Part shown: in pieces, positions 22,784-34,200 of the stretch
Numbering within the stretch: the stretch's first letter is position 1
Layout: each line of letters begins with the position of its first letter
DNA from: Entophlyctis helioformis
Taxonomy: Eukaryota; Chytridiomycota; Chytridiomycetes; Chytridiales; Chytriomycetaceae
Direction: 5' to 3'
Assembly (NCBI GenBank): GCA_025526915.1
Contig: JAHLKH010000143.1
Location: 1-64,000, forward strand
Length of the DNA: 64,000 nucleotides
The notes under the pieces: generated by a model
The model's database searches: none
Seen by the model: the letters and a program-made list of their open reading frames with translations, nothing else
What the model was told of the DNA's origin: nothing
Position numbers and translations under genes: made by a program

Positions 22784-24451
22784 ATGTCGTCCATCATCGA
22801 CAAGATCAAGGACATTGAGAATGAGATGGCCAAGACCCAGAAGAACAAGGCCACGGCCTACCATCTGGGCACTCTCAAGGCCAAGCTCGCCAAGCTGCGC
22901 CGCGAGCTGATAACCCCGACCGGCGGCGGCGGCGGCGGCCCAGGCGTTGGCTTCGATGTTGCCAAGACGGGTGTGGCCCGAGTGGGCTTTGTCGGCTTCC
23001 CGTCGGTCGGCAAGTCGACCCTCATGTCCAAGCTCACCGGCACCCACTCGGTTGTGTGAGTCTTTGCAGTGTGTGCCTGCGTCTGTGATTCGTTGACTTG
23101 GCAGGCAGGCAGGCAGGCAGACAGGCAGACCGTTTGCTGGCGAGCGGGCAGTGGAGGATGGGGCGTGCGATGGACAGGTTCACTCGGCAGAGTTGCTGTG
23201 CAGGTGGAGCGTCGCTTTGCACAGTCTACTCCAGCCGGTGCCCTGCCAGCGACTGCCAGCCACCCATGCAAGCCTTGCAGCCGCTGCCGGTCTGCAGCAA
23301 GCGCTTCAAACAAAAAACTCGGCAGCTCTCTTTTGTGCCGTCTGGCCAACCGACCGACTGACTGACTGGCCAACTGACTGACTGGCCAACTGACTGACTG
23401 ACTGGACAGAGGCGCATACGAGTTCACAACCCTGACGACGGTGCCCGGTGTGATCCACTACAAGGGAGCCAAGATCCAGATGCTCGATTTGCCTGGTATT
23501 ATCGAGGGTGCCAAGGACGGCAAAGGTCGTGGTCGCCAAGTCATTGCCGTCGCACGTACGTGCTCGCTCATCTTCATTGTGCTCGACGTGCTCAAGCCGC
23601 TCGGCCACAAGAAGATCATCGAGCGCGAACTCGAGGGCTTTGGCATCCGTCTCAACAAGAAGCCGCCTGCAATCACGTTCAGAAAGAAGGAGAAGGGCGG
23701 CATCAACATCTCGTCGACGGAGCGCCTCAGCAATCTCTCTCACGACACCATCAAGGCCATCATGAGCGAGTACAAGATCCACAACGCCGACATTAGTTTC
23801 CGGTGCGATGCTACCGAGGACGAGCTCATTGATGTGCTCGAGGGCAACCGTCTGTACATCCCGGCCGTGTACGTGCTCAACAAGATTGACCAGATCTCGG
23901 TCCAGGAGCTCGACATCATCTACAAGATCCCGCACTCTGTGCCCGTGAGCTCGCACCACGGATGGAACTTTGACGACCTGCTTGAGATGGTGGGTGTTGC
24001 CGTTGACTGTATGCACTGTTTTTGTGTGAATCGCATTGACTGATTGACTGTCTGACTGACTGCCTGGCTGACTGGATGTGGCTTGCCAGATGTGGAACTA
24101 CTTGAGTCTTGTTCGCATCTACACAAAGGTACGCAGTCTTTTTGTGGCTTGCTTTTGTGTGCATTGCTCTGCGTTTTACTTGATCCTCTGCTAACGATAT
24201 CCTGCCGCATCCTCCTCGTTGCACACACACATACATAGCCCAAGGGACAGCTGCCGGACTACACGGCGCCGGTCGTTTTGCGTGGCCAAAAGTCGTCTAT
24301 TGAGGACTTTTGTAACGCGATCCACAGAGGCCTGCTCCGCGACTTCAAGAACGCTCTTGTTTGGGGTTCGTCGGTCAAGCACAACCCGCAAAAGGTTGGC
24401 AGAGACCATGTGCTTATGGATGAGGATGTCGTCCAGATTCTCAAGAAGTGA
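22784..24451 (+). CDS. DRG1: Developmentally regulated GTP-binding protein 1 (DRG1/Rbg1)
   Basis: Obg-like translation GTPase associated with ribosomes; partner proteins are of the DFRP/Tma46 type. Exons 22784-23055, 23410-23989, 24090-24128 and 24239-24451 give 367 residues, the usual length. An N-terminal helical region ([17 protein letters not shown]) is followed by G1 [14 protein letters not shown], the switch region [15 protein letters not shown]3 [20 protein letters not shown]4 NKID and a C-terminal TGS domain ([18 protein letters not shown]). Intron 1 (354 nt) is packed with short tandem repeats; introns 2 and 3 are about 100 nt. The 39-nt exon 3 ([13 protein letters not shown]) is phase 0 on both sides. 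Confidence 0.97.
23101..23130. repeat. (GGCA)n tetranucleotide tract in DRG1 intron 1
   Basis: About seven units of GGCA/GACA lie in intron 1 of DRG1. Confidence 0.8.
23353..23405. repeat. (ACTG)n tract with interspersed GGCCA in DRG1 intron 1
   Basis: ACTGACTG blocks separated by GGCCA recur three times and abut the intron acceptor. The same tetranucleotide reappears in intron 2 near 24040-24075. Confidence 0.8.
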
Positions 24452-24796
24452 GAAGAGTCCGTTGCGGAATAAACGATGTGCAGAAAGCTCGACTGATCTG
24501 GGCACTCTTGTGCCGTCTGTGAGGGGCGGGCGATGGCGATGGCGATGGCGATGGTACTGCTGGTGCCCCTTGCGAGCATCGACGGCGATGGCTTTGCTCA
24601 GCTCAGCTCTGGTCGTGGACGGACAGCAGCACACACACAGCAACAGAGTGCACCAAGGCGTGGGGTGGCAGGCAGGCGTGCACGATGCGTTCATTCGTTG
24701 GATAAGTTAGGGTTGAATAAGGATAGGCTGTGGTGGTTGTCGCTGTGGGCTGTGTGGGTTGTCGCTGTGGTTGTGGGCTGGCAGGCTGACAAACGC
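24452..24796. other. Convergent intergenic region between DRG1 and the Ser-rich gene
   Basis: Holds the two 3' flanks. A GGCGAT hexamer repeats several times near 24528-24552. No gene is supported. Confidence 0.5.
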
Positions 24797-25021
24797 TCAG
24801 GCACGCACAAAGGCGCGGACCTCGGACCAGTTCTCGGTGGACGTGCGCTTGGCGCTTGTCTTGGTGGCTGCCTTGAACCACAACGACGACGAGGACGACG
24901 ACGATGACGACGATGCCGTGCTGGACGAGGGAGAGACGACGGGCGACGAGCCGCTGGAGGACGACTGCGACGACTGCGACGACGAAGCGGCCAGGATGGT
25001 GTTGACAAGGAGGGCAGGCAT
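24797..25021 (-). CDS. Small Ser-rich protein, possibly secreted
   Basis: 74-residue ORF that I cannot assign. It begins MPALLVNTILAAS, a weak signal-like segment, continues with a long serine tract (residues about 13-46) and ends in a charged tail (KTSAKRTSTENWSEVRAFV). In favour of a real gene: a TATA box 70-77 bases upstream of the ATG and an A/C-rich leader of the type seen before other genes here. Against: very short, low complexity and no domain. Intron-containing alternatives were not found. Confidence 0.45.
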   Translation of the reverse strand: MPALLVNTILAASSSQSSQSSSSGSSPVVSPSSSTASSSSSSSSSSLWFKAATKTSAKRTSTENWSEVRAFVRA

Positions 25022-25090
25022 GGCTGTGTTGTGTGTTGTTGTCGAGAGTGTGAGCTGTCCAGCAAGAAAAGGGGGGGAATGTGCACGACG

Positions 25091-25098
25091 TTTTTATA
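25091..25098 (-). promoter_or_regulatory. TATA box for the Ser-rich small gene
   Basis: TATAAAAA on the minus strand lies 70-77 bases upstream of ATG 25021 and is followed by an A/C-rich leader. Confidence 0.55.
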
Positions 25099-25360
25099 CT
25101 CTGCGCGCGGGCTCATGCCGCAAAACTTTTTTGTTCCGCTGTGTTTAGGCAGATTTGCCCGTGCCACCACACACAGGAGGCGGACAGAGTGCCGCCTCCG
25201 CCACCGGCACACGACGGGCTGCGTGCCAAGGAGGCAACCAAGATCCGCTCGATCGCAGGCAGCGAGCAGACGGACACGCAGAGCTGGCGGACGGAAAAGG
25301 AGGAGAACCAACGGCGTTTATGTATATGGAGAGAGGGGACGGCGGCAACGGCGGCAACGA

Positions 25361-26210
25361 TCATGCAAGAATGAGCGAGAGCAGCGTCGTCAGCGTCATG
25401 GCGGCCGTGATGCCCGCAGCAGCAATGACGTTGTTGCTGGAAGCGCCGCTCTTGCTGCCGCCAATCACAGCGCCAGAAGGCACGGCGGCCGGAATGGCGT
25501 TGCCAGTGACAAGCGGCAACGGGGCTGCGACGGTCGTCCGGCGAACCATCGTGGTTGTAGTTGATGCAGGCACGGTGGCCGAGATGGTCGAAGAGGGGGC
25601 TGGCGCAGCAACCACACCAGTGGCAGACGGCACAGCTGGTGCAACGGTTCTGGGAACAACAGGCGGGCGGGTCGTCGCCGACGGGGACTGGGCAAAGACG
25701 CTGGCAGCGAGGAGGAGGATTGCTGTTCAGACATCTCGAGTCAGTCCAAGGAGCACATGTGCACAGGGGCAATCGCAGAGACAGCCAGCCGGTGCTTGGC
25801 ACCCGTGCTTGGCTCGGTTGCGTCTGGTGGCTGTCTCGTTGAGACGACTCGAGTGGCAAGCGAGAGAGGCAGCCAGAGAGGCAGCCAGAGAGGCAGCCAG
25901 AGAGACAGGCAGACAGCCAGAGAGACAGGCAGCCAGGCAGCGAGACAGGCGGCTGGCCAGGTGGAAGAGTGCGAATTTGAGAACGAGGCGTCGGCGGCGG
26001 CGTTCACCAAGGCGACGCAGCGAGAGGCTTCAACGGTGACGCTCATGAGCGAGTGCAGTCGCATCTCCGTGCAAAGTGCGTTGCCTCTACTGCAGCCGTC
26101 GTTGCCTCTACTGCAGCCTCTGCCTCTACTGCAGCCTCTGCTGCTGTTCAATCACCCAGCATACATGCAGCCAGCTGCGTGCACTCACCAAGGAGAGACT
26201 TGAAGTACAT
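25361..26210 (-). CDS. Small GPI-anchored-type surface protein
   Basis: Two exons, 26189-26210 and 25361-25722, give 127 residues. The joined N-terminus MYFKSLL|AILLLAASVFAQ is a textbook signal peptide cut in two by a 466-nt intron (donor G|GTGAGT, acceptor CAG|CA, phases agree). The mature part is Pro/Ser/Thr/Val-rich and lacks cysteines. The C-terminus, SGASSNN followed by VIAAAGITAAMTLTTLLSLI, is a small-residue cleavage site plus a hydrophobic tail, as for GPI attachment. No enzymatic domain is present; a cell-surface or wall mannoprotein-like role is inferred. Confidence 0.7.
25862..25935. repeat. Tandem AGAGAGGCAGCC repeat in the intron of the GPI-protein gene
   Basis: At least three direct copies of a 12-13-base unit are followed by degenerate ACAGGCAGAC units, all intronic. 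Confidence 0.75.
26080..26140. repeat. Tandem TTGCCTCTACTGCAGCC repeat
   Basis: Three direct copies of a unit of about 18 bases that includes a PstI-like CTGCAG lie within the intron of the GPI-type gene. Confidence 0.75.
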
Positions 26211-26581
26211 TGTGAAGGGGCTTGGAGGGAATGCTCTTTTGGCCAGCGAGGCATGCCACCACCAGCGAGTCAGCAGCCTGCCAGAACGACTGCCGCACCA
26301 GCGGGCGACCGGTGCACATCGGCGAGCATGCCACCCACCTGGACGGACTTGCGACTTGATGCGTTGCTCGGCAGGATCTTCGGTTCATTTGTCGATGACG
26401 TCGGCCAAGGCCGGGTTGAGTGCGGGTCACGTGAGACGGGCGTGACCCAATCGGCTGCGCACGTTCACGCGCAGTGGCCAGCCAATCAGCGGGCGACTCT
26501 CAGGGCAGCAAGAGCCTCGCCCGCCCCGCCTCGCCTCGCCTTGCCCGCCCCGCCTTGCCTGCCTGCCACCCAAACAGCTCC

Positions 26582-29500
26582 ATGTTTCGGCAACTCCTCG
26601 AGCAGTCCAAGCAGCTCACCAACCACATCGTGGCCCCGGGCCTGACGCCCATCGACCGCGGCCTCGACCAGATAGAGGCGCAGACCCAGCGTCTGCTCAG
26701 ACGCTCCGGCGCTCCTGGCCAAGACCCGCTGGCGGCCGGCGCTCAAGGCGCTGCTGCCCCGGCAGGCGACGATTTGCTCTATGGTGCAGGCTCGGTCTTT
26801 GGCGCTGGCTCGGGCGCCGGCGCGGCTGGCGTGGGTGCTCTCGGCGGCTTTGGCGGCATGCAGGCGTCTGGCGCCATGGACACCTCGGCCGCTGCTCCGC
26901 TCGACTCCCGCACGGCGTACATGCTCGCCAAGCAAGGCTTCGACGCCGACCGTGTCTCGCAGACGCTCGCGCAGATCGATCTTGCACACACGTTCGAGCC
27001 GCTGCAGGGCGTGCCCGACGCCGACATTGACGCCTTCCTGCGCAACGAGCACGAGAACATCGTGTCCGTGGCCATCGAAGAGACCAAGGCGCAGGTCGCG
27101 GCCGACTTCGAGACCAGCTTCGAGCAGCGTCTGGACCGCGACTGGACGGCCATCAAGAAGCGCATCTACAGCGAAATGGGCCATCAGCCGTCGGCCTCGT
27201 CTGTGCTTGCCGGTGCTGGCGACCGGTCCCTTTTCTTCCAGCAGGGCCTGACCGACATGAGCGGCATGTCGTTCTCGGGCGGCTCGTCGTCGATGCTGCA
27301 GCCTGGCTCGAGCCGCTTTGGATCGGCCAGCCAGCCGCAGCAGGGATCGTCGGTTGGCGGCATGGCTTCTGCTGGTAAGCACCTGCCGCTTGCCGCTTGC
27401 GGTATTTGCCCACCGTGGATCCAACACTCACTCGCTGCATCTGTGCCAACCATCCAGGCGGCATCGCCGCGCACCCGCGCCACCGCGCTTTCCTCCAGGT
27501 CGTCAAGGCCATGAACGATGCGCGCATTCGCAAAACTCCCTTTGACCCCGTTGGCGCATTTGGCCGGATCGCTTTTGATCTGGCGGCCGACAGCCAGCAG
27601 ACAATGATTGCCCGATACTGGCCTCTGATCTCGTACATGCTGTCCGGCACCGAAAAGGGGCTCGCCAAGATCCCGCAGAGCCATTTCCGCGACGCCTGCA
27701 AGGCCGCCGAGGATCCTGGCATGTCCGAGCAAGCCACGCGCTACCGCTTTGGCCTGGCCAAGGGCGGCCGCAGCTGGCTTGAAAAGTCCTATGTCGAGTG
27801 GACTGCAGAGCACGTCCGCAGCCAGCTTGTCGAGCTTGGCGGCATGCCCTCTGTGCACTCCGAGGTCGACGCCTTGCTCCGCATCCGCTTTATGCAGCAC
27901 AACAAATGGAAGCTGCCGTGGCTCGACATCACCATCAGCAGCGGAAAGCCGTTTTGGGCACACGTCTTCACCCTCGTGCGCATGGGTCTCCGCAGCCAAG
28001 CCTACGAGTACATCACTCGCCACCAGGGCGAGCTGGCCAAGTCGGGCGATCGCAACTTCCCGACATACTTCAAGGCGTGGATGGACGTGCCCGACGGTCG
28101 TCTGCCCAAGGCATACCGCGACAAACTGCTCAGTGAGTGGAACGGCGGCATCCGCGACTACCCTGCTGGCCCCAATGCGTCCCCCAAGGGCGATATGTTC
28201 AAGTACGCGCTGTACAAGATCATTGGCCGCTGCGAGATGAGCAGCAAGACGATCCGCGGCACCGACGTCATCGCGACGATCGAAGACTACATCTGGATCC
28301 ACCTCATGCTCGTGCAAGAGGAGGTTCTGCCAACAGATGCTGCCCACGAGCGCTTTACTCTGCGCGACTGCTCGCTTGCGATGCAAAAGTACGGCCAAGC
28401 GGGCTTCCAAAACCGCGAGACGTGGTTCATGGTTCTCTTCCTTTGCGGAGAGTTTGAGCGCGCCATCTCCGAGCTGGCCACAGAGGCAGCCCACTCTGCC
28501 GACGCTCTGCACTTTGCCATTGCCCTGGCGTACTATGGCGTCCTCCGCGTGCCCGACAACCCGAGAGGCATTCCGATGAGCGGCGCCAACTTGATCATCA
28601 GACCCACTACGCTGTCCACTGGTGTCGCCTATGATGTCGCCTACTTCCACTTTGCCAAAGCCATCGTCGGCTTTGTTCGCACGTGGGGCCAGACGGATCC
28701 GCTTGACACGCTGCACTACATTTACCTCTTGACGCTTTGCGGCGCGCCGCTCGACTCGGTCGCAGCACCCTCTTCGGCTTCCGCGTCTGTGCGGTCGCCC
28801 CCAACCGCCGTTTTGGCTGGACGCGACTACGCGCGCTTCTCTCACGAGCTGGTCTGTGAGTTTGTCCTGAGCGTCCACGGCCGATTCCCAGAGATGCTCG
28901 GACAGGTGCGTGCCGATGGCAGCGGCCGTACACCAGGCCACGTGGAGGTGTACCGATCGCTTCTGTTCCTTTCCACCGAGCACGACTACCTCCAGGCGAT
29001 CGTTCTTGCTGCTGCCAACCAAGCCCACAGCGAGAGCCGCATGGGCGAGGCCATTGATCTGTACCACCTCTGTGGCCAGTACGACCGTGTGCTTGTGATT
29101 CTCAACACGATCCTTGGCGAGCGCATGCTGCAGCAGACTGCCCTCATGCAGACGGACGCCATGGACACGACCGCGTCGCACGGCTTCAGCTCTCTGTCGG
29201 CTGCCACCACGCCGCAATCGATCACCAAGGTTGGCACAACGGATGCAGCGCTTCCCGTCTTTTCCATCGACACCGACCCCGTCGAGTCCACCGAGCGGTT
29301 CATGCAGTTCTACCAGTCGCGTCCAACAACCGCTGCCTCTCTCTCGGCCAAGACTGTCAAGACGTCCACGATGCTTGTGCAGCTGTCGCGATTCCGTTCT
29401 CTTGCTGAGCAAGGCCGCGACGAGCCCGCCCTCAAGACCGTGTACGACCTTGGCATTTTCCCGCACTCGGACGACATTGCAGACATTCCTCTCCGCGTCG

Positions 29501-29736
29501 AGTCGTTTGGAGAGCTGGACGAGGTTGTTGCGCGCGTCATGCCTGCTGTCATGCTGCTCACGATGCAGTGTCTACACAACCTGTACCGCTCGTGGAACGA
29601 CCGCCGCGGTGACGGCCGCGTTGAGATGGTGCGCCAGAGAGCCAAGGGTCTGCTCATGTTTGCTGGACATGTGCAGTACCGCATCTCTGGCGACGTGTTT
29701 GCCAAGATGAACCGCCTTGATGTCGAGATGGTCTGA
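26582..29736 (+). CDS. NUP93: Nucleoporin Nup93/Nic96
   Basis: Scaffold nucleoporin of the inner ring of the nuclear pore that links the channel nucleoporins to the pore. Exons 26582-27374 and 27458-29736 (83-nt intron, phases agree) give about 1,023 residues. The N-terminus has an amphipathic helix (MFRQLLEQSKQLTNHIV) and Gly/Ala-rich linkers. The remainder is the alpha-helical Nic96 domain with its best conserved stretch around ARYWPLISYMLSG, FGLAKGGRSWLEKSYVEW and LLRIRF. It ends in AKGLLMFAGHVQYRISGDVF. A long antisense ORF over exon 2 is a codon-composition artefact. Confidence 0.95.
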
Positions 29737-30202
29737 CGCATTCCCAATGGGCCCGCCCGTGGCATTTGACCTGTTGCAATGGCCTGAATGAAGCACGCTT
29801 GCTGCATGTGACTTGCCTGAACTGGATGATGTCGCGAGTCGGACTGTAAACGAACAGCGTGTCCCGTCTTTCCATTTTGTTCCGACTCGATCCACATCGA
29901 TCTTGGACGCATCTCGGCCCTGATCATGACCGCACACAAGAGCACAAACACGACCACGAGGTACGCGGCAGGCGGCAGCATGCGTCGCATGGACGCCGGC
30001 TTGCATCGCTCGCCGCTTCCTCCCCGCGGCGCTGTACACAAGCCGGCATTGGCCATCTCCCCCACACGCATCAACCAGGCGAGTCTGCCATCTGGCATCT
30101 CGGCGTTGCTTGCTTGTCGCTGCATGCCATCTGACCGACGCTGGACCTGCCACGTCGCTCTTGTGCGTCTGTGCCCCCAACGGCGTCTTTCCCTGCCTCC
30201 AG
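29737..30202. other. Intergenic region after NUP93
   Basis: 3' flank of NUP93. An open frame from ATG 29926 is weak. The end of the stretch (30180-30202) is a pyrimidine-rich tract ending CTCCAG that looks like a splice acceptor, so a 5' exon of the following orphan ORF may lie here. Confidence 0.4.
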
Positions 30203-31012
30203 ATGGCGTGCCGGCTGTCGTCGGTCCTCGCCAGGGCTCACGCCCGCATCAAGCTCGCGCGCTCCTGTCCGGCTGCCGCCGACCCTCCCCGTCCCCACCA
30301 TGGCATCGCTCTGGCTGCCCGCCGTCTGGCGCCCGTGTCCGAACGCCCTCTCAGCCCATCGACGCCCTCTCCTTTTGCGTCTCTTGCCCGTCTTGCCACG
30401 TCGCTGCTGCCTGTCACACGCAACGCCATCACCACGCCTGCCAATCATCTCGACGCGACGTCCGACTCGGACACGTCATCTGCATTCGGACATGCAACCC
30501 CGGTCCCCGCACATCGCCAGCTCGACAACCCCTGGCTGCACGCACCGGCAGCCCCGGGCAGCTCGGCCTGCATGGACGACTGGGCTGCTGCCCATGCTCT
30601 CGTGTCGTTAGGCTCGTCTTCTCCCGCAGCCTGCCCGCCGCACTACCGCCTAACCACCAACACCGACGCCGACTTCCTGCACCACTTGGACACCAACGGC
30701 GCCACAAGCGCGTCCGTGTCGTCAACCGACGATGCTGATCTGCCCAGTCTGACCATGTGCAGCACAACATCGTCTCGTGGCTCGCCTTGGCCACACACGC
30801 CGTCGCCCGACAGCCCGCTCATCAGCACTCCAAAGCAGTCGCTCCCTGCTCCTTTGCTTGGCCACCTCCCTTACCGCCGCACCTCTCTGGTCGGCAAAAA
30901 TGCGCTGGGTGCTGGCCACGCAGCATGGTCGCCGCTGCTCTCTGTTGCGCTTCATCATCGCCTTCTGCCGCATCCGTCTGATGTGCGCTTTGCCCTCCCA
31001 TTCAACTCCTAA
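30203..31012 (+). CDS. Orphan Ser/Pro/Ala-rich ORF, doubtful
   Basis: Open frame of 269 codons beginning MACRLSSVLARAHARIKLA, an Arg-rich amphipathic stretch that could be a mitochondrial presequence. A Ser/Thr/Pro-rich region without recognisable domains follows, ending VRFALPFNS. It is preceded directly by a good acceptor-like tract, so the true start may be in an upstream exon. No family resemblance was recognised. It may be a fast-evolving lineage-specific gene or chance. Confidence 0.35.
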   Translation: MACRLSSVLARAHARIKLARSCPAAADPPRPHHGIALAARRLAPVSERPLSPSTPSPFASLARLATSLLPVTRNAITTPANHLDATSDSDTSSAFGHATPVPAHRQLDNPWLHAPAAPGSSACMDDWAAAHALVSLGSSSPAACPPHYRLTTNTDADFLHHLDTNGATSASVSSTDDADLPSLTMCSTTSSRGSPWPHTPSPDSPLISTPKQSLPAPLLGHLPYRRTSLVGKNALGAGHAAWSPLLSVALHHRLLPHPSDVRFALPFNS

Positions 31013-31213
31013 TCGTCACGGTCCTCCCGCCCTCTGCCTGAATGACTGCAAATACATCTTGTCTGGATGGCCAGGCCTGCATGCTTGCATGCTTGCAAAC
31101 ACACATTTGTGAGGCTGAGGGTGACTTTTCAGCGGCCTTCACTCGTGGCAACGTTGCCAGCAACACGTTCAACAGAAGACGCGCAACACCCCCAGATCTG
31201 TCAGCAACACAGA

Positions 31214-34200
31214 ATGGCCAGCCGTCCGCCTGCCTCTGCCCAGCGCAGGGCCCAGCGGCAGCCGCACCAGCTCGCCTACACCCTCAACTTCAACCAAAAG
31301 AGCCAGGCGTCCATCTGGACCTCGTCCGTCGCCACCTTCTACTCGTCAACCCTCCAGATGTACGACCCGCAGACGTACAAAACCTTTGCCAAGGACGGTG
31401 GCTTTGCACGCGCCAAGATGGCCATGGCCGCGCAAGACGCCCTGGGCGGCGACTCGGGCTCAGGCGGTGGCGGTCCTGGCGACGACGATAACGGCCTCGG
31501 CAGTGCAGACGCTCTCGCCGGGCTTGGCGCTGGCGGCGGGCCGGCCATGGTCGTCACCGACTCTGGCGCGACACCGCACATATCTGAGCCGCTTGAAACG
31601 CTTGCTGTCCACTATGTTGTGCAGCTCATCTCGCTGCTGGGCCATCATGGCAAGCCGGTACGTGTCGAGGCTGCCACCCTCATCTACCAGCTGGCCAACA
31701 TCCTCGACCGCACGCTGGTCGAAAAGGACCTCGAGCCTATCCTGATGGGTCTCGAGACGGACGACAAGGGTGAGCTCGTCGCGTCTGAGCCACCGATCAT
31801 CTGATTGCTGCCACCACTCCTGGGCTTGCATGCCTGGCGTGGAGGGTCTGGACGAGAATGAGACGTGGCGCTGACACTCGCCCAGGATACTACACATGCG
31901 TGCATGAGCTGTTCCAGCTCACGGGCACGTCTTTCTCCGTCATGGTCATTGCCATGGTCGCCGGCCTAGAGTGCTTTCACAGCGCTTCGGACTGGCGTGT
32001 TCGCGGAATCTGCAACGCCGCGCTTGCGCGTCTTGTCTTCGAAAACGAGCAAACGTTCTTGCAAGAAGACCACCTCGCGGCCATCTGGAACCTGTACTTT
32101 TCCCTAACGTCCATCCCACTCATGTACAAGGTGTTCCCGGATCGCATCGTCATTCTCAAGGCGCTCCACTTGCTTGCCCCAGTGTACTCGGGCGAAGATG
32201 CTGCTCTTGCTTGCAGCGTCGCTGATACGCTGCTGCGGCTCCACGAGAAGACTGGCTCCGAGGTTGAGGCAATCAAGGCGACCCTGACCATCATCTTTGA
32301 GCGTCTGTGCGGCAAACGTCCATCGAGCATGCTCGGTGCAAATGGAGACCAGCCAGCGGCTTCCAACCAGATCGCCACAACAGGCGGTATGGCGGGCACC
32401 ACAGCCATTGGCGAAAACAACGACATCACGTACAGTCTCTTCCAAGATCTCATCAGCCCGCACGACGAATTTGCGTACGATCTGCTGCCATGGGCACTCG
32501 AGCAGTACACGCTCAACACATATGCATCGTACACAGGTGCTCCCAAAACACCACCTATTGCGTGGTTCTCGGCTCTCAACGACTACATTGTATCCCTGTC
32601 CAACCACTTCCGCGCAACGCCACCGCTCGTCAGATACGGCGCGTGTCTCGCCCTCCACTCCACTCTCAAGCTCTGTCCGACCTTTGTGTCGCAGAACAAG
32701 CAGCTGTGGCCGTTCATTGTCGCCGGCGTCCTGGACACCGACTACCTCACCTCGTTCCTGTACATGTCCATGCTCGAGATGATCGAGACGCCTGACGCCA
32801 ACGATATCCGCAAACTGATTGCGCGGCTGCGTCGTACGGACGCGGGTCTCGTCTCGTTTGACCACCTGTACACCAATATGGCGCTCTCTGACGATGCCGC
32901 GACCGGTGACGTCAGTCGCGGCGATATCCTGGATATTGCTGTCAAGCACAGTCCGCCGCTTGCTCCACTGCTGCTGCACAAGCTGGCCAACTCGCTCGAC
33001 TATCTTCCAACAGCGTACAAGCTGCGTCAGCTGGAACTCATTCGCATCTGGGGCCGAAAGTCCGAAAAGGTGTTGCAGACCCGATGCCCATTCGTTGGAC
33101 TGAGTCGCTGGTTTGACTGACACTGCCTTGATTGTGCTTGTGTAGCTGGATACGTTCCTCATGCAGATGCTTGTGCCGCTGTGCAGCAGCGAAGATGAGC
33201 GCGTGCAGCTCGAGACTCTGCGCGTTGTGCAAGCCATGATTCCAGGTTTCTCAACGGCGTCCCAGGCCGACATTAGTTTTGTTTGGACGTATCTCGTCAC
33301 CCTGCTTGACCCAAAACTCAGTCCTGTATGTCGCCACAGCCGCACAACTCAATGCTAGCGTGTCCATCACAACTGACCATCAGCATCGAATACACACGGC
33401 AGATTCTCCTCAAGTCGGTCCTGCACTTGGTCAAGCTGTTCCCTCTGCTGCAGCTCAACTCGGTTGCGCGCGAAGAGCTCATGAGCTGTCTGTTCCGCCT
33501 CATCTTCAACAAGGACAAGGACGTGCGCGTTCTTGTGTACACCATGATCGGCGGCGCAAGCGACTTTTGGAAGATCAGTGGCCAGATGAACGCTGCCCTT
33601 GCTGTCCTCTTTCTTGCGATTGGCGACGACAATCCCAAGTGGTGAGCCTCACGCCCACCTTCAATCGCACACGCCACTGTGTTTGGTGATGTCTAACATG
33701 GGCCATCTCCAGTGCGCAAGCTGTGCTCGACCAGATCCAGCATCTTGGCAGCCAGACCATCTCTCAAATCTTTGTCCAGCTCGCCGGCGTGCGCGACGCT
33801 CTCGACGGTCCGATTGTCTCTCGCGTCAAGGCATACGACCAGCTGGCGACTGCGCTTGCTCTGCACAAGACCGATCACCGCCCCCTCGTGGACGCCATCC
33901 TTCTCTACGAGCGCGTGGACGAGTTTTGGCGGTTCTTCCTCGACGACGTGCCCGAGAACCAGCTGGCCAATCCAGACGACTACAACTACTCGCGCAACTT
34001 TGTGCAGAACCCGTTCTGGGTGTCGATCCTTCTGACCAAGTTCTCCTGCTCTCCGCCACCCCTGTCTGTACGTTGCACGCTCTCTTTGCGTTGGCTCTGT
34101 GATGCTGGTGGCTGATTCTTTGGTTGTCTGCAGCTTGATCCGGGAGTGCGTCGCGATGCCATGCCCACAACGCCTGCAGGGAAGCGTCGCTTTATTTGTG

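Noticed and set aside
27184..29466. 760-codon open frame antisense to NUP93
   Set aside because: Same cause: strong third-position GC bias in NUP93 leaves one antisense frame open. The translation has no family features.
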